From positions 20,221 to 84,220 of the forward strand of contig NZ_JAWDXO010000009.1 in the NCBI RefSeq assembly GCF_032477075.1: 64,000 nt of DNA, in the 5' to 3' direction. Position numbers and translations under genes: made by a program. Below, one piece after another: positions 35,243 through 44,254 of the stretch (its first letter is position 1; each line of letters begins with the position of its first letter). The notes below the pieces were generated by a model. The model was not told the origin of the DNA and ran no database searches. It was given only the letters and a program-made list of their open reading frames with translations. The DNA comes from Fusobacterium sp. (GTDB lineage Bacteria > Fusobacteriota > Fusobacteriia > Fusobacteriales > Fusobacteriaceae).

Positions 35243-36745
35243 ATGAAAAGAGCATTGATATCAGTTTTTGATAAGAATGGTATATTAGAATTTGCTAACT
35301 TTTTAGTTAAACATGGAGTAGAAATAATTTCAACAGGTGGAACATATAAACATTTAAAGGAAAATGGAGTACCTGTAATAGAGGTTGCTGAAGTTACTGG
35401 AGCTCCAGAAATGCTTGATGGAAGAGTAAAAACTCTTCATCCAGTTATTCATGGGGGAATACTTGCTATAAGAGACAATGCTGAACATATGGCAACTATT
35501 AAAGAAAGAGGGATATCTACTATTGATATGGTAGTTGTAAATCTTTATCCTTTCTTTAAAAAAGTAAACGAAGATCTTACTTTTGAAGAAAAAGTAGAAT
35601 TTATTGATATTGGTGGACCTACTATGCTGAGATCTGCTGCTAAATCATTTAATGATGTAGTAGTTATAAGTGATACTGCTGATTATGAAACAGTAATGAA
35701 AGAGATGGAAGCTGGAGAAGTTACATTTGAAACTAAAAAAAGGCTGGCTGGAAAAGTATTTAATCTGACATCAGCTTATGATGCAGCTATATCTCAATTC
35801 TTGCTGGGAGATGAGATGCCTAAATATTTAAATGCTTCATATGAAAAATTAATGGACCTTAGATATGGGGAAAATCCTCACCAGAAAGCAGCATATTATG
35901 TATCTACTACTGATACTGGAGCTATGAAGGATTTTGAACAATTAAATGGAAAAGAACTTTCATTTAATAATCTAAGAGATATGGATGTAGCTTGGAGAAC
36001 TGTATGCGAATTTACTCAGCCTGCCTGCTGTGGATTAAAACATTCCACTCCTTGTGGAGCGGCTATAGGTAATGATGCTCATGAGGCTTATATAAAAGCT
36101 TATGAATGCGATCCTGTATCTATTTTTGGTGGAATAGTAGCTTTAAATAGAGAAGTAGATGCTGATACAGCTAGAGAAATGGTAAAAATATTCTTAGAGA
36201 TTGTTATAGCACCATCATTTACTGATGAGGCTTTAGAAGTACTTAAAGTTAAGAAAAATCTTAGAGTTATAAAATGTAAACATATACCACAGGATAAAAT
36301 TAATATGGTAAAGGTAGACGGAGGACTTCTTATTCAGGATGAAGACCTAAGCTTTACTACTGATTATGAAGCGGTTACAGAAAAAGCTCCAACTGCTGAA
36401 GAAATGGAAAACCTTATATTTGGAATGAAAGTGGTAAAACATGTAAAATCAAATGCTATTGTAGTGGTAAAAGATATGATGGCAGTAGGAATTGGAAATG
36501 GTGAAACTAACAGGATATGGCCGACTAAACAGGCAATAGAAAGAGCAGGAGATAAAGTAAAAGGAGCTATCCTTGCTTCTGATGCTTTCTTTCCATTCAG
36601 AGATGTTGTTGATGAATGTGCAAAAGCTGGAATAAAAGCTATCATTCAGCCAGGTGGATCTATGAGAGATCAGGAATCTATTGAAGCATGTAATGAGCAT
36701 GGGATTTCAATGGTATTCACTGGAATGAGACACTTTAAACACTAA
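35243..36745 (+). CDS. purH: Bifunctional AICAR transformylase/IMP cyclohydrolase PurH
   Basis: About 500 residues. The N-terminal cyclohydrolase shows LISVFDKNG, STGGTYKHL and GRVKTLHPVIHGG; the C-terminal transformylase shows LRYGENPHQKAA and KHSTPCGAA, and PGGSMRD near the end. It performs the last two steps to IMP. The start could be TTG 35240 or ATG 35243; both fit the upstream AAAAGGAG, and I prefer ATG. Confidence 0.97.
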   Translation: MKRALISVFDKNGILEFANFLVKHGVEIISTGGTYKHLKENGVPVIEVAEVTGAPEMLDGRVKTLHPVIHGGILAIRDNAEHMATIKERGISTIDMVVVNLYPFFKKVNEDLTFEEKVEFIDIGGPTMLRSAAKSFNDVVVISDTADYETVMKEMEAGEVTFETKKRLAGKVFNLTSAYDAAISQFLLGDEMPKYLNASYEKLMDLRYGENPHQKAAYYVSTTDTGAMKDFEQLNGKELSFNNLRDMDVAWRTVCEFTQPACCGLKHSTPCGAAIGNDAHEAYIKAYECDPVSIFGGIVALNREVDADTAREMVKIFLEIVIAPSFTDEALEVLKVKKNLRVIKCKHIPQDKINMVKVDGGLLIQDEDLSFTTDYEAVTEKAPTAEEMENLIFGMKVVKHVKSNAIVVVKDMMAVGIGNGETNRIWPTKQAIERAGDKVKGAILASDAFFPFRDVVDECAKAGIKAIIQPGGSMRDQESIEACNEHGISMVFTGMRHFKH

Positions 36746-36765
36746 TACAAAGGAGATATTAAAAT

Positions 36766-38019
36766 ATGAAAATATTAGTAGTTGGCAGTGGTGGAAGAGA
36801 ACATGCTATCTGCTGGAAAGTAAGCCAGAACAAAAATGTAGAAAAAGTTTTCTGTGCTCCTGGTAATGGAGGAACTGCAACACTTCCAAAAGGAGAAAAT
36901 GTAAATATAAAAGGAATAGATGAGCTTTTAGCATTTGCTGTGAAAGAAAATATAGACCTGACTATTGTAGGAAGTGAAGAACTTCTTGTAGATGGAATAG
37001 TAGATAAATTCCAAGAAAAAGGATTGAAAATATTCGGACCAGATAAAAAAGCTGCTCTTTTGGAAGGGTCAAAAGCATATGCAAAGGATTTTATGAAAAA
37101 GTATGGAGTAAAAACTGCTGCCTATGAAATATTTACTTGTCCTGAAAAAGCAAAAGAATATATAAAAACTTGTGAATTTCCATTGGTTGTAAAAGCCAGC
37201 GGACTTGCAGCAGGAAAAGGAGTGCTTATCTGTCAGAATTTAGAAGAAGCTCTGAAAGCTGTAGATGAAATCATGGTAGATAAGGTATTCAGCAGTGCAG
37301 GAGAGGAAATAGTTGTTGAAGAATTTTTAGATGGAGTGGAAGCTTCTATATTGTCAGTTACAGATTCTAAAATTATACTTCCTTTTATATCTGCTAAGGA
37401 TCACAAAAAGATAGGAGAAAAGGAAACTGGATTAAATACTGGAGGAATGGGAACAATAGCTCCTAATCCTTATGTAACTAAAGAGGTATATGATGCTTTT
37501 ATTACAGGAATTATGAATCCAACTTTAGAAGGTATCAAAGCTGAAGGAATGAATTTTGCAGGAGTTATTTTCTTTGGTCTTATGATAAATGAAAAGGGAG
37601 TGTATCTTCTTGAATATAATATGAGAATGGGAGACCCTGAAACTCAAGTAGTATTGCCTTTACTTGAATCAGACTTTGTAGAACTTCTTGAAAGTGGCTT
37701 AGAAGGGAAATTAGACACTGCTGATGTAAAGTGGAGCAATAAGTCAGCCTGCTGTGTAGTTCTTGCCTCTGGTGGATATCCTGAAGCTTATAAGAAAGGA
37801 TATACAATAACTGGAATAGAAAAAGCAGACAATATGGTTTTTGTAGCTGGAGCTAAACTGGAAAATGGAGAACTTCTAACTAATGGTGGAAGAGTATTAA
37901 ATGTAGTGGCTGTAGGAAATGACTTAGAAGATGCAAGAGCTAAAGCTTATGCAGATGCTGAAAAGATTGAATTTACAGATAAATGCTATAGAAAAGATAT
38001 TGGAGTACTATATAGATAA
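36766..38019 (+). CDS. purD: Phosphoribosylamine-glycine ligase PurD
   Basis: 417 residues of the ATP-grasp family. VVGSGGREHAI at the N-terminus, FPLVVKASGLAAGKGV ATP-binding region, and EYNMRMGDPETQ metal-binding block. Last gene of the purine operon; purA, purB and purK are not in the window. No simple terminator follows, but a long inverted repeat does. Confidence 0.97.
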   Translation: MKILVVGSGGREHAICWKVSQNKNVEKVFCAPGNGGTATLPKGENVNIKGIDELLAFAVKENIDLTIVGSEELLVDGIVDKFQEKGLKIFGPDKKAALLEGSKAYAKDFMKKYGVKTAAYEIFTCPEKAKEYIKTCEFPLVVKASGLAAGKGVLICQNLEEALKAVDEIMVDKVFSSAGEEIVVEEFLDGVEASILSVTDSKIILPFISAKDHKKIGEKETGLNTGGMGTIAPNPYVTKEVYDAFITGIMNPTLEGIKAEGMNFAGVIFFGLMINEKGVYLLEYNMRMGDPETQVVLPLLESDFVELLESGLEGKLDTADVKWSNKSACCVVLASGGYPEAYKKGYTITGIEKADNMVFVAGAKLENGELLTNGGRVLNVVAVGNDLEDARAKAYADAEKIEFTDKCYRKDIGVLYR

Positions 38020-38102
38020 AAATTTAAATGGGGTATGTCGAAAGATGTATCCTGTTTTTTTATGCAGTAGTTTATTAGATACCAGATATATTAGAAAATA
38101 AA

Positions 38103-38290
38103 AAAGAGAGTAACAATAGATTAAATGAATTTTAGAAATTTGGAAATTAGAAGGATTTATATAATTACTGAGATGCAACAGTGGAACTCTTGTAATCCTT
38201 CAACTATTCTTTTATATTTTAGAAACAAAATTAATAATAAATCTTTCTACTGGAAAATTTCTAAAGTTCTATTTAAAAGTTACTCTCTTT
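38103..38290. repeat. Imperfect inverted-repeat element between purD and the DMT gene
   Basis: Outer arms AAAGAGAGTAAC (38103-38114) and GTTACTCTCTTT (38279-38290) are perfect complements. Complementarity continues inward for about 60 bases with gaps, including TTTAGAAATTT (38131-38141) against AAATTTCTAAA (38255-38265) and AGAAGGATTTAT against ATAAATCTTTCT. GAAGGATT and AATCCTTC give a further inner pairing. The arms resemble those at 1687-1884. It could be a MITE-like element or a long hairpin acting as a two-way terminator for the convergent genes. No ORF inside. Confidence 0.6.
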
Positions 38291-38305
38291 ATTTTAAATA
38301 AAGCA

Positions 38306-39235
38306 TTATTTATTATAACAGTTTAAAAGTGTAATTCTTGTACACACAAGAGCAAGGGCAGCAATAGTTTCTAGTCCAAGACTGTGATATTCAGAAAGAA
38401 CTATTGCAGATAATAAAGTTCCAAATATAGGTTCCATAGCTTTATAGCCAACTACTTTTGAGATAGGATTGTATTTTAAAAGTATTCCCCAAGTGACAAA
38501 TGTAACAGAAGAAACAAATACCAGATAAAAAAGAATGAAAAAAGCTTCAATATTTTCAATATGCAGTCTTCCTCCTAATCCGAATCCTATTAATAGAAGA
38601 AAAGAACCACCTATCAAAAACTGCCATCCACTCAGTGTAACAGCGTTCTCATTTGTTGAAAACATTTTAGTTATACAATCTGAAAGACCAAATACCACTG
38701 CACTTAAAAGGAGTAATCCCTCTCCTCTGAAAGCAAAAGAAAAAGTAAAATCTCCATCTAAATTCAAGAGTACAATAGCAGAAAAGCATAATAATCCTGC
38801 AATACATTTTATTTTAGTGAACTTTTCCTGACGAAAAATAAAACAAGAAGCCAGCATAGCAAAAACCAGATTGGTTCCATTTATAACAGAGGCTTTTATT
38901 CCATTTGTACCAGCAAGTCCAAGATACATCAATGAGTAAAAAATTGTAGTACGAATAAATCCGAGAAATGCTATTTTAGAAAAATTGCCCTTAGCTGGAA
39001 ATAAAAGGGATTTATGTATAATACTTCCAACAGCTATTGTAGCTATACCTGCCAGTGTAAAACGTAAACCAGCAAATAAAATGATAGCAGCAGTAGCTCC
39101 AGATTTGATATTGAAAAGAGTGTATCCGAGTTTTATTCCAGGAAAAGCACTGCCTCCAAGAACACAGTATATCATTGCTAGAGTAAATACAACTGTTCCC
39201 CTTGAAAAATATGATGATTTAGTTTCATCATTCAT
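38306..39235 (-). CDS. EamA/DMT-family transporter
   Basis: 309 residues with ten hydrophobic helices in two EamA halves (GLRFTLAGIATIAVG in the first; LSGWQFLIGGSFLLLIGFGLGG in the second). Such proteins export metabolites or amino acids; the substrate cannot be read. Start ATG 39235 has GGGGGAAG upstream. It follows the MFS gene by 24 bases, so the two are probably co-transcribed. Convergent with purD. Confidence 0.85.
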   Translation of the reverse strand: MNDETKSSYFSRGTVVFTLAMIYCVLGGSAFPGIKLGYTLFNIKSGATAAIILFAGLRFTLAGIATIAVGSIIHKSLLFPAKGNFSKIAFLGFIRTTIFYSLMYLGLAGTNGIKASVINGTNLVFAMLASCFIFRQEKFTKIKCIAGLLCFSAIVLLNLDGDFTFSFAFRGEGLLLLSAVVFGLSDCITKMFSTNENAVTLSGWQFLIGGSFLLLIGFGLGGRLHIENIEAFFILFYLVFVSSVTFVTWGILLKYNPISKVVGYKAMEPIFGTLLSAIVLSEYHSLGLETIAALALVCTRITLLNCYNK

Positions 39236-39259
39236 AATCTTCCCCCTTTTTATATAATT

Positions 39260-40462
39260 TTATGATTCAATTTTTTTGTATTGAAAATAGTTATACATAT
39301 ATACTGTACCAGCAAGAAATAAAATTATTGTAACTGCTGCAAAAGGCAGAAGTTTGTTTATTTCATATATAAATCCAGTAAATAATGAACCTGTTATCAT
39401 TCCAAAGGATTTAGCTGAATTAAAATATCCTGACAGAAGACCATAATTACTGCTTTGCCCCCTAGTAAATAATGATTGCTGTATAGGTACATATATTGCA
39501 TTGAATATATAAAACAATACACTAAATAGAAAAAAGATAAATACTTTAGAACTAAACACAAGAACAAATATTCCCATAATGCTGTTTGAAAAAAGTACCA
39601 CAGGGAAAATTTTTCTTAAATTAAACCTATTAGCAAGCCACATATTTATAGTAAGATTAGCGAAAAGTCCAAGAATACCAATCATTCCCATTATACCGCC
39701 ATTGTATGATGGTGGGAGATTGAGAGCAGATTTTATATAAAAGTTAAAACTATTGTTAAAACCAACTCTGGAAAATTCAGTAAGTATAACCCCAATGAAA
39801 AATATTATAATGGGAAAAGTAAGAATATCCTTTCCTTTTTCTATATCTATTATCTTCATTATTTTTTTGAAATTTATCTTTTCTTTTATTCTTTTTTCTT
39901 CACTTAAACTTTCAGGAAGTAAAATTTTAAATAAAAAGGCTTCAACAAGGAGTAAGGGTACTTGAAGCATAAAAGTATAATAAATATTTACTTTACCAAC
40001 AAATCCTCCTATAAAAAATCCTGCAGATACTGCCAATGTAACCAATGCAGCAAAAAAAGATAAACTTTTAATTCTTTCATGTCCTTCAGTCATATCAGAG
40101 ATATATGCAAGAGCTGTTACTAAAAATCCCCCTGAAAATATACCAGCAAAAAATCTAAAGAATAAAATAAAAGGCAAATAGCTGCATACTGCAAATCCAA
40201 ACTGCCCAATAGCATAACCTACCATACATATTCTTATAACTGTGACTCTTCCCTTCCTATCACTTAACTCTCCCCAGAAAGGTGAAAACAAAAAGTTAGA
40301 ACAAGACATTGTAGCAAACATTAAACCAAAAACATAGTCAGGCATATTTAAAGATTCAACATATGCAGGAGTGATAGGATGAATAAGGTTGTTAATAACA
40401 TTAACGCAAAAATAGAGTATAAAAAATCTTTTCATTTGTTTTTTTAATTCCAATAAAAACAT
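39260..40462 (-). CDS. MFS-family transporter
   Basis: 400 residues, 12 hydrophobic helices. The conserved loop 2-3 motif reads GELSDRKGR, and SCSNFLFSPFWG precedes it, as in drug- or metabolite-efflux MFS members. The GGGGG upstream directly abuts ATG 40462, too close for normal use, so true initiation may be at the TTG three codons in (nine bases after GGGGG) or at ATG codon 10. Substrate unknown. First gene of a two-transporter unit. Confidence 0.85.
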   Translation of the reverse strand: MFLLELKKQMKRFFILYFCVNVINNLIHPITPAYVESLNMPDYVFGLMFATMSCSNFLFSPFWGELSDRKGRVTVIRICMVGYAIGQFGFAVCSYLPFILFFRFFAGIFSGGFLVTALAYISDMTEGHERIKSLSFFAALVTLAVSAGFFIGGFVGKVNIYYTFMLQVPLLLVEAFLFKILLPESLSEEKRIKEKINFKKIMKIIDIEKGKDILTFPIIIFFIGVILTEFSRVGFNNSFNFYIKSALNLPPSYNGGIMGMIGILGLFANLTINMWLANRFNLRKIFPVVLFSNSIMGIFVLVFSSKVFIFFLFSVLFYIFNAIYVPIQQSLFTRGQSSNYGLLSGYFNSAKSFGMITGSLFTGFIYEINKLLPFAAVTIILFLAGTVYMYNYFQYKKIES

Positions 40463-40481
40463 CCCCCTGTAATTACAGAAA

Positions 40482-41153
40482 TCAGCTTAGAAAAGAAAAC
40501 TTTTCATCTTTCATAAGTTGGTCTTCTTGTATTTTATAATATTTAAAATGTAAATTTTTATATCCTTTTGTATACTCTTTTATATTAAGCGGAGAATCTA
40601 TAGAATAAATATTAATATCCAGTTTATTAAAATCAGGATAAGTTTTTTTTATATACAACAGAGCACCTGTCAAGTATAAATTTTCTTGTTCAGAAGCTAT
40701 AATAGATATTTTTTCATCTTTTACCAATAGTATTTTTCCTGCTAATTCTACAGCTTGAGAATTGATAAAAGAATCTGGATTTCCTTTAAGATTTAAAGTG
40801 AGAAATTTATTCCAGAAATTTTGAAATTGAGAAGAATACTGATCATCATTTGACAGAAGAGAAATTACTTTAACTTTATCATCTCTTTTAATCTTTGAGT
40901 TTATTTTATCCATTTCATTGGCTAAAAGTTCATTTTTTAGATTTGAATTTTTAGCATTGCTGATATAATGAATAACAGCATAATCAGTAGTCTTAGTAAT
41001 AGGTTTTTCCTTTGGAGTTTTATTTACTACTTTTGAAGGAACAGTTTTTGGTGGTGTATTAGTTTTTGGAGTCTTATTTTTAATGTAGGAATTATTGCAG
41101 CTAATCAAAAGAAAAGAAGCTGAAATAAGACAAATATTTTTAAAGTATTTCAT
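40482..41153 (-). CDS. Lipoprotein of unknown function
   Basis: 223 residues. Signal peptide with lipobox LLISC (cysteine about residue 19), then a Lys/Thr/Pro-rich tether to about residue 56 (KTPKTNTPPKTVPSK). The folded part is mixed alpha/beta with no family I recognise. ATG preceded by AGGAGG. It lies between the terminator at 41205-41242 and the MFS gene, 19 bases before the latter, and could be first in that operon. A cell-envelope location is supported; the function is not. Confidence 0.75.
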   Translation of the reverse strand: MKYFKNICLISASFLLISCNNSYIKNKTPKTNTPPKTVPSKVVNKTPKEKPITKTTDYAVIHYISNAKNSNLKNELLANEMDKINSKIKRDDKVKVISLLSNDDQYSSQFQNFWNKFLTLNLKGNPDSFINSQAVELAGKILLVKDEKISIIASEQENLYLTGALLYIKKTYPDFNKLDINIYSIDSPLNIKEYTKGYKNLHFKYYKIQEDQLMKDEKFSFLS

Positions 41154-41204
41154 TTAATTCCTCCTAATTTCCATAAAATAAACTAAGAATTATCATAAAT
41201 TATA

Positions 41205-41242
41205 AAAAATCTTCAATATTTAAAATAATATTGAAGATTTTT
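41205..41242. terminator. Terminator after the alarmone synthetase gene
   Basis: Perfect 16-base stem AAAAATCTTCAATATT / AATATTGAAGATTTTT with loop TAAAAT. On the minus strand it directly follows the stop of the RelA/SpoT-domain gene and separates that operon from the lipoprotein gene. Confidence 0.85.
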
Positions 41243-41247
41243 AATCA

Positions 41248-42030
41248 CTATTTGAATTTATTGTCAAGTTCTCTATAGTGAGTGTCTTCGCTTGGATGTA
41301 CAGTGAATTGAGATTTCATATTTTTAATGAAAGTTCCCATTTCATCAGCACTTCCTACAATTCTATTAAAGATACCAAGGTATTCAGTAATGATAGGATT
41401 GTCAATGTCGTATGGATATCTCATTAGGTGATCTATCTCACTCCATGCTTCTTCAAAAACTGTTCTAACCTGTATTTCTACAAGAATTTCATCATGGCTT
41501 GTTACAGGAATTCCAATAAGATAGTGTACAGAACGATAACCATGATCCCTTACAACTATTTCACAATTCAGTTCTGAAATACTTTCCTGAAGATGATCCA
41601 CATTGTAATCTCCACGTCTTATATTTACTTGAGGGGTCTCTCTTATTTCCCATAATTTCATTATTTCCTCATGAATTCCTCTCCAATCATCTTTAAATAA
41701 ATGAAGAACTCTTATACCTATGAGGTCAGTTACTATGTTTTTGTATGTTTCTACAGAAATTCCCCTGCTGACATATTTACTTCCTTTACGAATTATCTTT
41801 TCTATAAGATGTTCAGGCTTTTTTACTCTTCTTCTTACTGAGTGTACATTAGGTACATCTATAAGCTTTGATACTATATGTTCTGCTTCTTTTTCAAGAT
41901 AAGGAACAAGTTTATTATAATTTTCATATATCTTTACTAATTCATCCCAGACCAATCCTGTAGATACAAAATACTCTTCATCAATACAAAAGTTTTTGAA
42001 AAACTGATCTTTCTCTAATAAGTCAGACAT
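41248..42030 (-). CDS. RelA/SpoT-domain small alarmone synthetase
   Basis: 260 residues containing a synthetase domain only; there is no HD hydrolase and no TGS/ACT regulatory region. Catalytic segments are intact: RRVKKPEHLIEKI (ATP site), DLIGIRVLHLFKDD (metal aspartate), GYRSVHYLIG, and EIQVRTVFEEAWSEIDH. It should transfer pyrophosphate from ATP to a guanine or adenine nucleotide. It is third in a minus-strand operon, 16 bases after the gene of unknown function and 1.2 kb behind the SIR2-like gene. Both stress signalling and phage defence (toxic small alarmone synthetases) are possible. Confidence 0.85.
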   Translation of the reverse strand: MSDLLEKDQFFKNFCIDEEYFVSTGLVWDELVKIYENYNKLVPYLEKEAEHIVSKLIDVPNVHSVRRRVKKPEHLIEKIIRKGSKYVSRGISVETYKNIVTDLIGIRVLHLFKDDWRGIHEEIMKLWEIRETPQVNIRRGDYNVDHLQESISELNCEIVVRDHGYRSVHYLIGIPVTSHDEILVEIQVRTVFEEAWSEIDHLMRYPYDIDNPIITEYLGIFNRIVGSADEMGTFIKNMKSQFTVHPSEDTHYRELDNKFK

Positions 42031-42046
42031 ACTTCACCTCTTCATA

Positions 42047-43195
42047 TCAGATTTTTTTTATTTTTTCTAAGGTTATTTCCACTGCTTTTCTATAGCAGCA
42101 TATTTCATTCTTTTCATTTATTTCTCTAGAAGAAACAGGTTCCATAAGTTTAACATGTTCTTTCAAATCAAAATTTATTCCATGGAGATGAAGTTTATGA
42201 GTTTTTTCAAAACTTAATATATCTCCTGAAAGTATATTATAATTATTCTTTATTCTGAAATTAACCCAATTAGAAAGCTTTTCATTTTTCAAATAAGAAT
42301 TTAAAAGAAAAAGGGTATAAAAAGTATCTTTAACCTCATTTATATTTTTTTCTTTATAAAGCTCTAATTCTTTAGTTATAAACTTATATGAGTTGATAGT
42401 TTCAGATATGATGGTAAATTTGTAAACTTCAAGCCTGTTTTCAAAAGAGATATCTCCTATAAGTTGATTATATTTAAAAGTAATATTTTCTCCAGCAAAT
42501 ACCTTTTTGAAAAGTTCTGCCACTTCACTAAGGCGAGAAGTTTTAACTTTATCGTATATATTATATTTAAAGTAATCATCTTTTTTAACAAGAGTTTGTT
42601 TATCATTAAGCTCTATACTTAGAGCCAGTTTAAATTCTCTGGTTTTTATTTCTAATAATTTGAATTTTCCATACACTAATATTTTTAATAAAACATTATG
42701 GATAACAGTATTTCCAATCTTTATTGAAGTGGTACCAATATTTACTATTTCATCAAAATCCATTTTTTCAGAGAAATTTTTATATTTAATTGGAAAATTT
42801 CTAAGCTGTAATGAAGTATATTTAATTTCGAGACCACTTTCAAAAGATGAATTATCAGCTGAGATAATTACATGTCTAGGATCAGTATTTTCTTTAGAAA
42901 TATTATTTACAGAAACAGCTTCATCAGAAATATTATCATCAGTTGAGATGATTTTTTCATCTTCAATGATATCTTTATTTACAGAAACAATTTCATCAGA
43001 AATTTTATTATCGATTGAAACAATTTTTTCATCTTCAGTAAAATCTTCATTTTCAAAAAGGATTTCTTCTTTATTATCTTCAATAATGTCTTTAATTTTT
43101 TCATCAACTGCATCTTTATTTAAAGAATCATCTGGGAATAAACGTATTTTAATAGTATCAATATTATTTTGAGTATTTTTACTGGTAATATCCAA
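42047..43195 (-). CDS. Protein of unknown function, possibly the C-terminal part of the SIR2-like gene
   Basis: 382 residues if started at TTG 43195, but this start is poor: AGAGGA is only two or three bases away. The frame stays open upstream, through the nine-A run at 43238-43246, into the -1 frame of the SIR2-like gene. The N-terminal 110 residues are acidic and contain a tandem repeat (EDEKIVSIDNKISDEIVSVN, then a near copy starting EDEKIIST). After that comes a mixed alpha/beta region with no family I recognise. It may be made only as a frameshift fusion with the upstream ORF. Confidence 0.6.
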   Translation of the reverse strand: MDITSKNTQNNIDTIKIRLFPDDSLNKDAVDEKIKDIIEDNKEEILFENEDFTEDEKIVSIDNKISDEIVSVNKDIIEDEKIISTDDNISDEAVSVNNISKENTDPRHVIISADNSSFESGLEIKYTSLQLRNFPIKYKNFSEKMDFDEIVNIGTTSIKIGNTVIHNVLLKILVYGKFKLLEIKTREFKLALSIELNDKQTLVKKDDYFKYNIYDKVKTSRLSEVAELFKKVFAGENITFKYNQLIGDISFENRLEVYKFTIISETINSYKFITKELELYKEKNINEVKDTFYTLFLLNSYLKNEKLSNWVNFRIKNNYNILSGDILSFEKTHKLHLHGINFDLKEHVKLMEPVSSREINEKNEICCYRKAVEITLEKIKKI

Positions 43196-43224
43196 ATCCT
43201 CTATGGTATGTTCTTCTAAAGATA

Positions 43225-44034
43225 TTACCTTACTAACTTTTTTTTTAAAACATCATCTCCATCAGTATCAATTACAGTATGAAGATTAGCAAGAAGTTCT
43301 TTTTCGCTTAATGTTGTAAGCTTTATATTGTATTTATTTATAAAGTCAGTAACTTTAGGATCTATTATAGAAGTTGATGTTACTACATATACAGGTTGTT
43401 CATTATTTTTTATCATTGATAGAAGATAATCAAGCATATTTAAAAAATCTGGATCTTTAAGATCAACTCCTAAAAAAAGAGTAGGTCTGCTTGAAAGCTC
43501 TAAGCTCAAATCATTGAAAAAATCTTTATAAAACTCAAGTCTTTTTAACTTTCTGATGTCTTGACTCGTCAAAAAAAGATCTTCAGAATTATAGATAGTA
43601 CCCATAATTTTATAAAATCTTATTTTTCCTTCAGTTGATTTTAATGGTTTTAAAGGTGTTGATACAGATATAAGATTAGTAAATAAACACTCAATCATTA
43701 CATCATAATTCATGGTAAATATAGCTTCAAAGTATCCTGAATTAAAGATATCACTATATATTTCAACATTCTTATGATGTTTTAAATCAAAAATTTCTCT
43801 GATGTGCTTTATTAATCCCTTTTTTGAATTTATTACTGCATCAAGATAAGTTTGAGATGTTTCAGCTAAAGAATTTATATTTCTAATATAGCCTTTAGCT
43901 GACTGTTTGATATCAGACAGAACAGATTCGGCTATTTCAAGTCTTGTTGGGTAACCAGTGATTTTACTTAGAAAATCCCCAGTAAAAAGATTCAATTTTT
44001 GATCTTTTTCAAACTTATCAAAAAAGTTTTTCAT
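43225..44034 (-). CDS. SIR2-like domain protein with substituted catalytic histidine
   Basis: 269 residues from ATG 44034, chosen because GGTAGGTGAT lies just upstream and the predicted promoter would exclude the ORF's longer start at 44070. The SIR2-like plan is recognisable: an N-terminal loop (FTGDFLSKITGYPTRLE) where NAD-binding GAG is expected, the TMNYD asparagine motif, then KIMGT where active members have KLHG, and FLGVDLKDPDF near residue 190. The catalytic histidine is thus methionine and the NAD loop is altered, so NADase activity is doubtful. It ends just after an A9 run and may continue into the next ORF by slippage. Confidence 0.65.
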   Translation of the reverse strand: MKNFFDKFEKDQKLNLFTGDFLSKITGYPTRLEIAESVLSDIKQSAKGYIRNINSLAETSQTYLDAVINSKKGLIKHIREIFDLKHHKNVEIYSDIFNSGYFEAIFTMNYDVMIECLFTNLISVSTPLKPLKSTEGKIRFYKIMGTIYNSEDLFLTSQDIRKLKRLEFYKDFFNDLSLELSSRPTLFLGVDLKDPDFLNMLDYLLSMIKNNEQPVYVVTSTSIIDPKVTDFINKYNIKLTTLSEKELLANLHTVIDTDGDDVLKKKLVR

Positions 44035-44074
44035 GGTATCACCTACCTTGTTAGTTAGTTGTTCTATCACTATT

Positions 44075-44103
44075 AGTATAACTTAAATTGACTAATTTAA
44101 CAA
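44075..44103 (-). promoter_or_regulatory. Promoter of the SIR2-like/alarmone synthetase operon
   Basis: On the minus strand TTGTTA (complement of 44098-44103) and TATACT (complement of 44075-44080) are 17 bases apart. The start point would fall near 44068, which supports ATG 44034 as translation start. Confidence 0.55.
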
Positions 44104-44254
44104 CAAAAAAATTTCAAAAAGTCAAGAAAAAAACACTTAATTCAAAAACTATAAAAAATTCGATAAAAAAAAGGAAATAGTAAAGTAAAACTTGAATTAT
44201 TAATTAGAAAAATATTAAAAAAAATGCTATTATTTTATGTATAGAGGTGGTTGA

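Noticed and set aside
38535..39257. Plus-strand ORFs overlapping the DMT transporter
   Set aside because: They are antisense shadows; the minus-strand frame has the ten helices and a strong ribosome-binding site.
44035..44070. Upstream ATG extension of the SIR2-like gene
   Set aside because: It lacks a ribosome-binding site and starts at or before the predicted transcription start; ATG 44034 has a proper site.
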